Numbered from the stretch's first letter, positions 17,339 through 25,682 are shown. The stretch is 27,483 nt of DNA from Chara braunii (GCA_003427395.1 BFEA01000479.1:710103-737585), one strand, 5' to 3'. Numbers and translations: made by a program. Notes: generated by a model not told the origin, from the letters alone.

Positions 17339-17359
17339 AAGAGAGAGAGAGAGAGAGAA
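17339..17359. repeat. Short (GA)n tract
   Basis: About nine GA dinucleotides after an A-rich stretch. No U6 sequence adjoins it. Confidence 0.8.
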
Positions 17360-17448
17360 CGAGCAAAATGATAGTCCACTACAATTTATATAATTGGTTT
17401 CTTTCGTCAGTAGAAATTATTGCTACTGGGGGACATAGGGAAGGAGCG

Positions 17449-17618
17449 AGCGCCCCGTTATCCAAGAGGATTGAACTGGGATTCAATTTAGCAGCTGAAT
17501 CTGGATGTGTTCTACACAGAGATGCAGAAATCCAGATCAATCGATCGATTTCGTGCACTTCTCCACAAACACGTCCAGATTCCGGCATTCAAACCCAATT
17601 TTCTTTGCCAGTGCGACA
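17449..17618. mobile_element. Family B palindromic element, diverged copy B3 (~170 bp)
   Basis: Shares GAATCTGGATGTGTT, GAGATGCAGAAAT and ACACGTCCAGATTCCGGC with B1. The arm block is GATTGAACTGGGATTCAATT on the left and ATTCAAACCCAATTTTCTTT on the right, which pair imperfectly. The terminal GGTCCCACTAG is not preserved on the left. Confidence 0.75.
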
Positions 17619-17726
17619 GAACCCAGAAACACACAGAAAAAGAAAACGAGGGAGCTCTATCTGATTTTCCAGAAAACGGAACCAAAAAGCGAAAGAACCC
17701 CTCCCTAACAAGGTCACAGGATTATT

Positions 17727-17729
17727 AAA

Positions 17730-17763
<34 letters not shown>
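17727..17763. repeat. (AAT)n microsatellite
   Basis: About ten ATA/AAT trinucleotides. Confidence 0.93.
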
Positions 17764-17764
<1 letters not shown>

Positions 17765-18032
17765 CCTCTCTCTTTGAGAAAATAGAATTCAAAATAAAGA
17801 AAATGAAAACTCACTTCAGCTCCTCGGCGAGTAGCAGACGTTCCACGCATCCTCCATGATTCTCTTTCTCTTGCACTCTCTTCTACGCCCCTTCTCTCCT
17901 CTTTTTCCCCCCCTCCTACTTGCTCGCGCTACAGTAGCGCGCTCGCGATGGAGCTCCTACTTTTCGTCTCCCCCCCTCCGTCTTTCGTCCCCTTTCCAAT
18001 ATAATTTTCCCTCTCTGTCTTTCGTCCCCTTT

Positions 18033-18133
18033 GCATTTTTTTCTCGATTTATGCGTGTCATCCTTGCGCAGGGACCATTTGCAAATTTCCCCTTCTCTGT
18101 ATCGTTCCAATTTTAACGGATGTCCCGAAGGAC
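18033..18133 (-). pseudogene. U6 snRNA retrocopy U6-c
   Basis: The minus strand reads GTCCTTCGGGACATCCG, TTAAAATTGGAACGATACAG, AGAAGG..., then GGTCCCTGCGCAAGGATGAC and ACGCATAAATCGAG, ending in a short A-run. The ACAGAGAAG box is intact, but the following ATTAGCATGG region is replaced by GGGAAATTTGCAAATGG. The word CTTTCGTCCCCTTT lies at 18019-18032 and 18133-18146, a good 14 bp duplication, though related words also occur at about 17980, so local tandem duplication is an alternative. Confidence 0.92.
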
Positions 18134-18262
18134 TTTCGTCCCCTTTCCAATTTTCCAATATTTTCTCCGCTTGGCTTTAATCCTGTTCCCCAACGTCTGC
18201 TGCCTAATTATAACCCACACCCGCCGATTGCCAAAGCCTGCGAGCTGAAAATAACCTGGCCA

Positions 18263-18330
18263 TGGGGATCGCTCCACTAATCACCAAATCTGAGAAATGA
18301 GAATGAATCCTCCGGCGTCGTAAGCGTCCC
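18263..18330. mobile_element. Family C fragment (left arm)
   Basis: GGGATCGCTCCACTAATCACC and AAATCTGAGAAATGAGAATG follow the family C left arm. The right arm is not found. Confidence 0.5.
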
Positions 18331-18387
18331 GCCGGAAGTCGTTTGGTGACTGTTTTTGGAAGAGTTGTAGGAGGCAAGGCGAGGCGA

Positions 18388-18509
18388 AGGGCGTCGCTGC
18401 ACTACTCTTGACATGCGCAAAAGACAAAAATCATGGCCGTGTATCTTTCCATATTCTAGCGGAAGATTCGCTCTCGTTTTGCACATTTCGAGAATAGTGC
18501 AGCGAGGAC
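18388..18509. mobile_element. Family C palindromic element, copy C3 (~121 bp)
   Basis: Left GGGCGTCGCTGCACTACTCT then ATGCGCAAAAGACAAAAATC; right GATTCGCTCTCGTTTTGCAC then GAGAATAGTGCAGCGAGG. CTGCACTACTC on the left is matched by GAATAGTGCAGC on the right, whereas C1 has CTCCACGACTC with GAGTGTGGAGC: another paired change between copies. Central core GTATCTTTCCATATTCTAGC. Confidence 0.88.
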
Positions 18510-18600
18510 CGACGGGGAGGGGAGGGGAGTTGATGTGATGCGAGGTGAAGGGAGGTGAGCTGATGTGATGCGAGGTGAAGGGAGGCGAGGGAAAGAAACT
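18510..18600. repeat. ~31 bp direct repeat, two units
   Basis: GAGTTGATGTGATGCGAGGT... and GAGCTGATGTGATGCGAGGT... are adjacent, each followed by GAAGGGAGG, within a G-rich context. Confidence 0.85.
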
Positions 18601-18699
18601 GCTGCCTACCGTGTGGCTGTTCGGCACCGTATCGTGCGCCGTTTCCCACATCCACAAAAGATACAAAATATGGCGGTGTATGGGCAATAGTCGGCGGAG

Positions 18700-18870
18700 C
18701 GCTGGCGCGGGCGGGAGTTGGCGCCATCGTCTCGGAAAATTGCGCGGGCGGGAGTTGGCGCCATCGTCTCGGAAAATTGCGCGGGCAAATGGTTTGCGCC
18801 GGCAAGAAATCTGCGCGCGCGGGCAAATAGTTTGCGCCGGCAAGAAATCTGCGCGCGCGCGCGGGCAAGA
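18700..18870. repeat. GC-rich tandem duplications
   Basis: Two copies of a 37 bp unit (GGCGGGAGTTGGCGCCATCG, TCTCGGAAAATTGCGCG) are followed by two copies of a ~38 bp unit (GGGCAAATNGTTTGCGCCGG, CAAGAAATCTGCGCG). The product frames on both strands are Arg/Ala-rich and periodic. Confidence 0.9.
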
Positions 18871-19029
18871 CGTCCCACGCGGGGGTTCTACCGTAGCTCC
18901 ACCGCTCGCCCACATTATGAATGAATCTGACTGCCGCAGTTGTCCTGGTGCGTTCAGAATGTTGGCGGATGGCGGGTGGTAGCAGGTGGCGATGAAAAGT
19001 GGAAAAGATTGCCTTGACCCGGACGACGT

Positions 19030-19110
19030 TTGCACTTATTTTTGGACGTAATTGCGATCAGAGGCATCCACGCGTGGCCTTAATTGCGGTCAGATGCATT
19101 ACGATAGAGC
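19030..19110. repeat. Family D fragment with internal duplication
   Basis: GGACGTAATTGCGATCAGAG and GCCTTAATTGCGGTCAGATG are two copies of the family D core, about 44 bp apart, each followed by GCAT. Confidence 0.6.
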
Positions 19111-19251
19111 TACCGTAGCGTTAGTACACCGTAGGTTATGCGAAATTGATTTATTTATTTATTTATTTTCTTTATATTTTTCTTTTTTTGGCAAATTCAA
19201 ATCCATTCCAAAATTTCATCAGAGGCCAGGGACCTCTGCATTACTCCCAGC

Positions 19252-19435
19252 AGAGGCCGGGGGCCAAGTCCAGCTAGCAGCGTTGAGCTACCTCAACACC
19301 TGAATCTGGACGTGTTTGTGGAGACGTGCAGCTCAGGAAACTCAACACCATTTCTGCACATCTATGCAAAAGCGTCCTGATTCAGCCGTTGAGGTAGCTC
19401 AACGCTGCTAGTGGGACTTGGCCCCGGGGACCTCT
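19252..19435. mobile_element. Family B palindromic element, copy B4 (~184 bp)
   Basis: Left AGAGGCCGGGGGCCAAGTCC, GCAGCGTTGAGCTACCTCAA, CACCTGAATCTGGACGTGTT; right GTCCTGATTCAGCCGTTGAG, GTAGCTCAACGCTGCTAGTG, GGACTTGGCCCCGGGGACCT. The arms extend about 60 bp. The inner part (CCTGAATCTGGACGTGTT) is shared with B1, but the middle arm block GCGTTGAGCTACCTCAAC is unrelated to B1's block and is nonetheless matched by its own opposite arm. Confidence 0.92.
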
Positions 19436-19687
19436 ACATTCATCGAAGTGCTGGAAGCATCATCCCTGCGGGTCTTTTCCAACCCAGCAGCTCCGTGCGA
19501 AATGGAGATATTGCAGAGGATGCCAAAGGAAAAAAAAAGAAATTGCAGAGGAGATCATCTGACAGCAAATGAATGAAAGAAGTTTTTTTATGTTTTTTTT
19601 TTAGAAATCGAATGAAAGAAGATTCGTTTCCCCCTCCCTCCTCCAGCCGTTTGCGAATGATGAACTCTGTGAGAGTTTCTGTTCCCA

Positions 19688-19762
19688 AGCGGCGCGTCGT
19701 GTGCAGGGCGCCAGGTGTACCTTTGTGAATGGCCTTGCAGGGCGCCAGGTGTACCCATGTGA
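19688..19762. repeat. ~38 bp direct duplication
   Basis: GCAGGGCGCCAGGTGTACC occurs twice (about 19701 and 19737), each followed by a TGTGAA word and AATGGC. Confidence 0.85.
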
Positions 19763-19829
19763 AAATGGCATCCTTGTGTTCGAAACCTTTGAAATCCAAT
19801 GGCTCTGAATTACCTTCGGCGGGGCCCAT

Positions 19830-19910
19830 GGGTCCTCTCTCCACCAGTCACCACATGCACAAAAGACAAAAAAAATAATATGGCGGGGTATCTGCGAGGG
19901 CCATGACCCC
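19830..19910. mobile_element. Family C fragment (left arm)
   Basis: GGTCCTCTCTCCACCAGTCA, CCACATGCACAAAAGACAAA and GGCGGGGTATCTGCG follow the left arm of family C up to the core. The right arm is absent; a family A element begins immediately downstream at 19916. Confidence 0.55.
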
Positions 19911-19915
19911 GCTTC

Positions 19916-20026
19916 CTACCGTCTTCCCCCGAACATAACGCACCCTAAAAATGAATGTATACAAGCTATATTTCCGGGCAGATGCAGCCAAAATAAGGGT
20001 GCTTTGTGTTCGGGGGAAGACGGTAG
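19916..20026. mobile_element. Family A palindromic element, copy A8 (111 bp)
   Basis: Left CTACCGTCTTCCCCCGAACA then TAACGCACCCTAAAAATGA; right CAAAATAAGGGTGC then TTTGTGTTCGGGGGAAGACGGTAG. The arms pair over about 38 bp. The core GCACCCT/AGGGTGC differs from the GTACGG (A3, A5) and GCCCGG (A4, A6) types, yet length is the same. A solitary family B end (GGGCCAAGCCCCACTTACC) follows directly. Confidence 0.92.
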
Positions 20027-20039
20027 GGCCAAGCCCCAC

Positions 20040-20428
20040 TTACCTAGCTCTCAATTGCCGACCTTCCATTAACGGCGGAGATCTGGTTATGGTTTGGGGT
20101 GGTGTGACAGCCCGGAGCCAACGGAGGTACAAAACCCAAATGAGTGTAAGTAGTCCTCGTGGTAGTCCTCGTTTCTAGCAGTCGGCTCAGAAATACACAG
20201 GTCTCTTCCAGATAAAATAGGAAAAAGGTAGGCCGAGGATGATGCCAGATTGCTCAGAAGTGAGTCGAAAAGGTGGGCCACAGGCCCGCACACCGCGGGA
20301 AAATCAAGGTCGGGCTGGACCTCTTCGCCAAAACAAGGCGAGGGAAAAGACTCGACCTCTGAGGACCTGACCCCCTGTGTGGTGTGCGCGCAGGTTCGCG
20401 TTTGCGATGAACGCAGCAAGCAGCCGGG
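20040..20428. other. Unassigned GC-moderate stretch
   Basis: No element of the palindromic families is seen. GTAGTCCTCGT occurs twice (about 20150 and 20163). Minus-strand open frames extend through here from 20706 to 20254, but without a recognisable domain. Confidence 0.4.
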
Positions 20429-20439
20429 GGCTGGAAGGC

Positions 20440-20885
20440 GTGGCGCGGTGTCGGGCGCATCGGTCCAGCACTACACATGGCAGCACGGGACCCTCTCGGC
20501 CGCGTCACGCAGGAGTTGGACCAACCTCGTCGCAAACACACAAATGGGGCTTCCTTAGACCGCTCCGGCCGAGTGCGCCAGCCATGCCTCTCGCGAGCCC
20601 CTACGACAGGATAGTAGGGCCTACGCGAGGCACAGCTTACCTCCACCGTACAGGAGTTGTCACCTCCCTTCGGTGGGCGTATCCCCCCCGAGCTACCTGT
20701 CCACAATACGAAAGCAAATCAGTTGCAATCGTAGAGGTGGACCAGCCGAGGGCGTTTCTCGTTCGTTGTAGCATAGGGGGTACGCGTGGTAGTACGCCTA
20801 TCGAGCCCGCACGCGAACCGACATCTTGGGGGGGCTGAAGTCCCAAGCGAGGTCCGACGTCGGTCGACTAGGACGCATCCCACAC
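20440..20885. repeat. Diverged ~440 bp direct repeat, copy 1
   Basis: Aligned with copy 2 (21505-21935) through the shared words GGCCGCGTCACGCAGGAG, GCTCCGGCCGAGTGCGCCAG, CCCTACGACAGGATAG, GAGGGCGTTT, GTTGTAGCATAGG and GACGTCGGTCGACTAGGACG. Several indels separate the copies. No terminal TG/CA or target duplication was seen, so a pair of LTRs is not supported. Confidence 0.85.
20641..20867 (-). CDS. Candidate exon e of an unrecognised minus-strand gene
   Basis: On the minus strand the segment is bounded by a CCTAG acceptor-like sequence and a GGAG/GTAAGC donor, and it is open throughout in one frame (about 75 codons). The frame has a stop (TAG) exactly at the acceptor, so it is only open within the proposed exon. 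The conceptual product (containing DVGPRLGLQPPQDVG and LSYCGQVARGGYAHRRE) matches no family I know. The same boundaries exist in copy 2 (21707-21924), but conservation extends beyond them, and copy 2 has frame-disrupting indels. This is a splice-site-based proposal, not a demonstrated gene. Confidence 0.22.
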
Positions 20886-21045
20886 ACCACGCGCACACCA
20901 CTTTACGAACAGAAAAATAAAACGCACGCACACGCATATACAACACGACACAACACAAACAACGCGACAACGCTCTTAACCCCTCGGTAGCCAACCCAAA
21001 ATTTTCCGATGCGGAAATTGGATAGGCGTCGCGCGCGAGATCTGA

Positions 21046-21248
21046 TATAAAACCGTGCGGACGCAGGGCTAGCTCATATTGACTCGCAATGCAAACGTAC
21101 GCAAGCAGTCATAATGATGGCGTACTATGTGGTGCCCATAATCAAGTGTTCCCTCGTGGATCCGAGTACCGCTTATGCCACTCAAGTGTCAGACTCGAAG
21201 TGCCGTGAGGGTCTAATCCTTCACAACATAGCACGGTTGAAGGAATAG
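21046..21248 (+). CDS. TATA-like motif followed by a 44-codon open frame
   Basis: TATAAAA at 21046-21052 lies 62 bp before an ATGATG pair at 21114, starting a 44-codon open frame that ends at 21248 (MMAYYVVPIIKCSLVDPS at its start). It sits between the two direct repeats. Composition is protein-like, but there is no homologue I recognise, no Kozak-like context beyond a purine at -3, and the length is within chance. Confidence 0.2.
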
Positions 21249-21504
21249 TTGTGCAGCCGCCGCGAGACCTCCGGCCTTTGGTCTGAGCATCTCGGTAGGC
21301 AAGGCAAATAGGCTCTGCACGGGGGCAGATTCCTTCCCTGCTGAGTCTAGGGCTTGGGATGTCCTGGACAAGGACCTTGAATCCCGACCCGGGACTAACG
21401 TCCGACTATGAAAATCTCTAAGAAGCAAAGGATAAAGTGGGATCTCCCTTTTTCTCTCAAGTCATAATCTGGCTAACCCTTGCGCACGATCACAATAAGT
21501 TGCG

Positions 21505-21935
21505 CAGTCGAGCGCATCGGCCCCCGCGCAAGCGAGGGCCCTCCCGGCCGCGTCACGCAGGAGAAACTTAGGCTTTCAACTTCCAAGAGACAACTCGAGG
21601 ACGACACGGTAACCCGCGTCGACCCTTCGCCGCTCCGGCCGAGTGCGCCAGCTGTACATCCCGCGCTCCCCTACGACAGGATAGGTTCTCGCGGGGCACA
21701 ACTTACCTTCCCTAAGGGGCTGTCACCACCCTTAGGGGCGTATCCCCGCCGAGCTATCGACCCACATGCGAAAGCTTTTATAATGCAATCGCAGAGGTAG
21801 GTTAGTCGAGGGCGTTTGATCGTTCGCTGTAGCATAGGTACGCATGGTTAAACGCCAAAGTGGATCCGAACGTCGTCCGTCCCTGGGGCGCTGATCTCCC
21901 AGGAATCGGACCGACGTTGGTCAACTAGGACGTGA
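21505..21935. repeat. Diverged ~440 bp direct repeat, copy 2
   Basis: Second copy of 20440-20885, about 1,060 bp downstream in the same orientation. It carries an extra ~30 bp (GACGACACGGTAACCCGCGT region) and loses others. Shared blocks are listed with copy 1. Confidence 0.85.
21707..21924 (-). pseudogene. Candidate exon d, the counterpart of exon e
   Basis: On the minus strand it is bounded by CCTAG and AAG/GTAAGT, the same junction positions as in exon e. Its best frame (starting LTNVGPIPGRSAPQ) resembles exon e's start but runs into a stop after about 41 codons, so if exon e is real this is a frameshifted or differently read copy. Confidence 0.2.
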
Positions 21936-21939
21936 TATT

Positions 21940-22190
21940 CCAAGCGTAAGAAAACCTCAATCAATCTTATCCCCTTCTTTCAAGGACAATCAAAATGTTA
22001 CAAAAGACTAATGTAAATGTAAGTTGAATTACCTTCCAAAATCATCCTACATACAATACAATTATACATACCACTCACTTCAATCAAATCGACAAAGGTT
22101 GACTTGACTTCCATCCAACGACGAGACAACATGAGTTGACTCGTCTTCGAACCTCACTTATCAACAACCGGATAAAAAAATGGCATGACT
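21940..22190. other. Unassigned AT-rich stretch
   Basis: Unique-looking sequence without open frames or repeats. If the minus-strand gene model holds, it is the intron between exon c and exon d (GTAAGT at 22193-22188; CCTAG acceptor before 21924). Confidence 0.35.
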
Positions 22191-22193
22191 TAC

Positions 22194-22350
22194 ATGCGAA
22201 GCGACGCTCGAATGACGTTTGACCAAAATATCTTCACGCTGCCTGCCAAATGGTTGAACTGTCACGACTTTTCCGACTCGATGAGATGCGTTGCCAAGTT
22301 CTTTCATCCTGCCCCATACTGACTGCTGGCGAGGAATATGAGCTCCCCGA
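22194..22350 (-). CDS. Candidate exon c of an unrecognised minus-strand gene
   Basis: The minus strand has an open frame of over 50 codons (including WGRMKELGNASHRVGKVV and FGRQREDILVKRHSS) that runs into a canonical donor, CAT/GTAAGT, at 22193. The amino-acid composition is unusually protein-like for this window, with mixed charged and hydrophobic residues and no low complexity. The acceptor is uncertain, near 22350 after CTCTAACTCTGCTTGAG. I do not recognise the family. Confidence 0.3.
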
Positions 22351-22785
22351 CTCTCAAGCAGAGTTAGAGTGTCATTGTTTTAATGATGACTTCACTACCT
22401 CTCTAACTTTGGTGTGAATGCCATCTGCAAATAACTCGGCTACCACCTATACAAATTAGCGACCAACTCGAACAACCGGATGCTCGATGCCCCATTAAGG
22501 TCAGGGATTCACCTTCAAACTTTGTCGGTCGCTCTGTCCTCCTGGACAATAATTACTTTTTCCGTTCCAAAGTACCAGCTTTCGACATGAAGATATTTAC
22601 AGCAATACTCTATTCACATCTTCCCGTCAACTAGTCTGCTCACCTCAGGTTTGCACTTCTTATGGTGCAACCCTATCCGCGAAGATAGTGCCTAGTCGCA
22701 CTCCGTCCATAGCTAGTGAAAACACGAACTGGGCTTCTTATGCCGCCAGTTCCCCATTTGTCTGTGGCCCCGAAGACGGCCACTA

Positions 22786-23001
22786 GAAGGGTAAATTATA
22801 GCGGCTCTTCCTAACGTGAGCCTCCAAAAACTTAACGCCTTCTGTGAATAGCACACGTCCATCCCTTAGGAGGTGGTATGGGATACCCCTCGTCCTCGCT
22901 CGAGCGAACCTCGGATATCTGAAGTCGGACTGGCTCCACCACGACAGCATGGTATCCCCCCGCCTAAGCGGTCCACTCCGAGTCAGTAACAGGGTCGGCC
23001 C
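22786..23001 (-). CDS. Candidate exon b of an unrecognised minus-strand gene
   Basis: A minus-strand acceptor-like sequence GTTCGTTGCCTTAG ends at 23002, and the frame opens exactly there for 72 codons to a TAG at 22785-22783. The product includes MLSWWSQSDFRYPRFAR and GIPYHLLRDGRVLFTEGVKF. It is protein-like, but no family comes to mind. No good donor is seen before the stop, so this could be a terminal exon, or the frame may not be real. Confidence 0.25.
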
Positions 23002-23056
23002 CTAAGGCAACGAACCCCCGCCTCAGATGCCTCATAGGGAAAGGAAATGCACTTAC

Positions 23057-23101
23057 CACAACAGACTGTCAGCCCTTTGTCGCCTAACGTCAATGGCGAA
23101 C
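23057..23101 (-). CDS. Candidate 45 nt exon a with strong splice sites
   Basis: On the minus strand, a pyrimidine-rich tract and CTAG (TTCTCTCTCTTCTCGTCTAG) precede 45 nt that end in TTGTG/GTAAGTGC. Both sites fit the eukaryotic consensus well. Two of the three frames are open. Joining directly to exon b at 23001 does not preserve exon b's frame, so the model is incomplete. Confidence 0.25.
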
Positions 23102-23109
23102 CTAGACGA

Positions 23110-23700
23110 GAAGAGAGAGAATCATTCAGTCAGACGAGTATAGGCAGAGAGGGTCATTCGGGAAAGAATGGGTAACGTTAGAAAAAAAGTCTATGTCCAA
23201 TTCACTTCCTCTTCTTTGTGTGATCAAATTTTTTTTCGTCGTCTACTGGTTGCCTTTCCTTTCAACATGCATGCAGGCGAAAAACTAGAAGATAACCACC
23301 CTTCCATTCACTTCCATTGACATGAATAGGTCCCCCTTTTTTTTCCCCAAGCATTCTTCTACCTACCTGCACATCAGAGGAAACAACAATTTCAAAAAAG
23401 GACAATCCAATCCCAAACTCACATCAAACTTTCATTCGCCCACGTAAACACACATCCCTTCTACCTTTTCAATGAACGTTCAAAGGACAAGGTCGAGCAA
23501 GTGCGGGTTCACACAGGTGTGAAGGGTCTGAGTCAAACTGACCGTGAGTGAAGTTGAAGAGACGGGCCACTCAAGAAGACCGTGTAAAATCACACTCCAG
23601 AGAAGACAATCGTGACACCAAGTCGCCTGCAAAACGATCTACACTACTTCCTAGTACGGTCGCTTGCCGCGACACCCTCTGAACACATAACCACCCCCCA
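23110..23700. other. Unassigned stretch without open frames
   Basis: Mixed sequence with a few T-runs and GAGAGAGA near 23112. No repeat-family member, snRNA segment or coding block was recognised. Confidence 0.4.
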
Positions 23701-23794
23701 GTAATCTGACAGCGTCTCAGCATCTCCGCCACCTACCGCACCACCACGCCGTTGCCGACAATACCAGAACATGCTGCCACAAAATGCCCCTCAC

Positions 23795-24166
23795 AGTCTA
23801 AGCGCTTCCACGTCACCACCTAGAACGTGCTGCTGCCGAAAAAAACACCGTCGACGCCGGAAGATTTCGACAGCACCTCCGCGTCACCACCAAAATCTCA
23901 GCGATGCCGCTGCAAAAAATTGGCAGCGCTTCCGCGTCACTACCTAGAACGCACTGCCGCTGCCGCAAAAAAAAACCGGCAGCGCTTCTGCATCACCGTC
24001 AAAAACCGCCGTCGTTGCCGTGCCAAACAGGCAGAGTTTTCTCTGCACCGCTTGCCGAAGACTCGCCGCCGCCGTGCAAAACGGGCAGAGTTTCCCCTGC
24101 GCCGCTTGCTAAAGACCCTGCCGCTGCCGTGCAAAACGGGCAGAGTTTCCCCTGCGCCCCACCAGC
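23795..24166. repeat. GC-rich diverged minisatellite
   Basis: Two phases are seen. Upstream, GCGCTTCCACGTCACCACCT plus AGAACG recurs near 23801 and 23925 with shorter relatives between. Downstream, a ~57 bp unit, GCCGCCGCCGTGCAAAACGG, GCAGAGTTTCCCCTGCGCCG, CTTGCTAAAGACCCT, is present about three times (starts near 24007, 24064, 24120). The + frame 23827-24183 (Lys/Arg/Pro-rich) is open through the array but reads as repeats. Confidence 0.8.
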
Positions 24167-24478
24167 TACAGTGGCAGCTATGACTGCCCTCACTCTCATG
24201 CTCCCTGCAGACCTCCAGCGCTTCCCTCTCTCTTCACCTTGCTGAGATGGCGGCTATGGCTGTTTTCCACAGCTATGGCCACCTCCAACAGTTCTCTTCC
24301 TCCCTCGCCTGCAGACCTCCTCTTCAACCAGCAGCAGTTCCTCCTCCTCTCACTAGCAGCTTCTCCCAGCAGCAGCAAGCCAGCATTCACTCAAGTGAAT
24401 TGCTAGCAGCACCAGCCACAAATGATTGCTGGCTGGCTGCTTGCTGGCTGCTTTTATAGTTGTGGGAGGTAGTGGTAG

Positions 24479-24930
24479 CAGCCTGAGCTCTCAGCCAAAA
24501 ATTCGAGCTCAGGCTGGACCCTTGATCTCTTGGTGAGATCAAGGGCACATACCAGCCCCACACAACAGAAATGACCAGGTCCACTCATAAAGAAAAGGAC
24601 CTGGCCCTTTTTCTGCTGTAAAACCAGCAAGGGGGGGCTGTATCCAGCCACAACCCTTGTTGGTCTGCTACTGCTGAGGTTCAATCGTAGCAGTGCACCT
24701 TCTCCTAGACCTGGCCAAGTTCAGAGCCAGGCTCTTAGCCGGTTTGCTGCAGAAGGTGCAGCGAACCACTTGGGAACATGGCCCGGATAGCGGCCAGGTT
24801 CAAGCAAAAATTAAGAAAGGTGCCCTCTTTCTCTCTCAACCCTGGCGATATTCGGTGCAAGCCCCCTTGCTAGTTTGCTGCACCAAGTGCAGCAAACCGT
24901 TTGGGAACCTGGCCCCGACAATGGCCAGGT
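24479..24930. repeat. Array of about ten adjacent short hairpins
   Basis: Consecutive inverted pairs: 24479-24517 (CAGCCTGAGCTC), 24519-24545 (CCCTTGATCTC, 5 nt loop), 24575-24604 (CCAGGTCC), 24624-24663 (CCAGCAAGGG, enclosing a second hairpin GGCTG/CAGCC), 24665-24693 (CTGCTAC), 24741-24767 (GGTTTGCTGCA), 24769-24804 (CTTGGGAACATGGCC, imperfect), 24857-24870 (GCAAG), 24873-24897 (GTTTGCTGCA), 24907-24930 (ACCTGGCC). The pair 24741-24804 recurs as 24873-24930. The only open frames are short and cross the stems. Confidence 0.9.
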
Positions 24931-25134
24931 ACATTATTTCTTTTATTTTTGCTGCTGCTCTAGCAGCCTCGTCTTGCCTCAGTCCCCCCCCCTCTTCTTT
25001 TCTCTTCTTCTTTTCTTTTCTACCCCCTCATTTCTCTGTACAGGGGCAGCGTGCTGTCCGAAACGAACAGCCACCCCTCCCCAAGTCATTTCATAGAGTA
25101 GACCTAGAGTCAAGCTCAAAAGGGTCCTCTCACC

Positions 25135-25237
25135 CCTGCTGCAGCAGGTGCCCGAACCTGGGCGCCATAGGTGCCAGGTCGCCCAGGTTCCAAGGCTAAG
25201 AGTCCTGCTGCCCGTTTCCCTTAGCGAACGGGCGCAG
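25135..25237. repeat. Three further adjacent hairpins
   Basis: CCTGCTGCAGCAGG (25135-25148) is a perfect palindrome. GAACCTGGGCG (25154-25164) pairs perfectly with 25180-25190. CTGCCCGTT (25208-25216) pairs with AACGGGC...AG (25227-25237) with one bulge. Confidence 0.85.
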
Positions 25238-25484
25238 GCAGGTATTGGTTCCTACACACACACACAGTCTGAGTGGACAGTTCCCTGTTCTAGGGGCAAG
25301 TCCATTCGATTGTGCTTAATCCCATACCAAAGGGGCAGCCCAACGAACGGGCACAAAGAGAGAATAAAGAATCTGAAAAAATTAAGAAAATTTAGAAATA
25401 ATATAAAGGAAGAAAATCTAATGAATATCTAAAAAAAAAACAAAAAAATCAGAAAACGTTCAACTCACCACTTTGCAGAAAACG

Positions 25485-25583
25485 GTCACCCGTTTCCACG
25501 GGTGACTACCACGTGCATTGGGGCTAAAATGCCCCAGGCAGTTCGAAGGGCACCAAGTGGCGCCTCAGTTTTAGGTCCCCTTT

Positions 25584-25615
<32 letters not shown>

Positions 25616-25669
25616 CCGTTGGCCTCAGCCAACGGCCACCTCATATCTCGTGGCTTTTTCAGCCACGAG
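25485..25669. repeat. Hairpin cluster around a poly-T tract
   Basis: GTCACCCGT/ACGGGTGAC (25485-25506), TGGGGC/GCCCCA (25519-25536), CCGTTGGC/GCCAACGG with CTCA loop (25616-25635) and CTCGTGGCT/AGCCACGAG (25647-25669) are all perfect stems with 4-6 nt loops. A T-run of about 27 nt lies at 25589-25615. Confidence 0.88.
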
Positions 25670-25682
25670 CAGCCAACCCTTA

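Noticed and set aside
20440-21935. The direct repeats as a pair of LTRs
   Set aside because: No TG...CA ends, no primer-binding site or polypurine tract between them, no target duplication, and only about 620 bp of interior without gag or pol.
20440-23100. GC-rich sequence as an rRNA fragment
   Set aside because: I compared it mentally with conserved rRNA words on both strands and found no convincing run. It is left as unknown.
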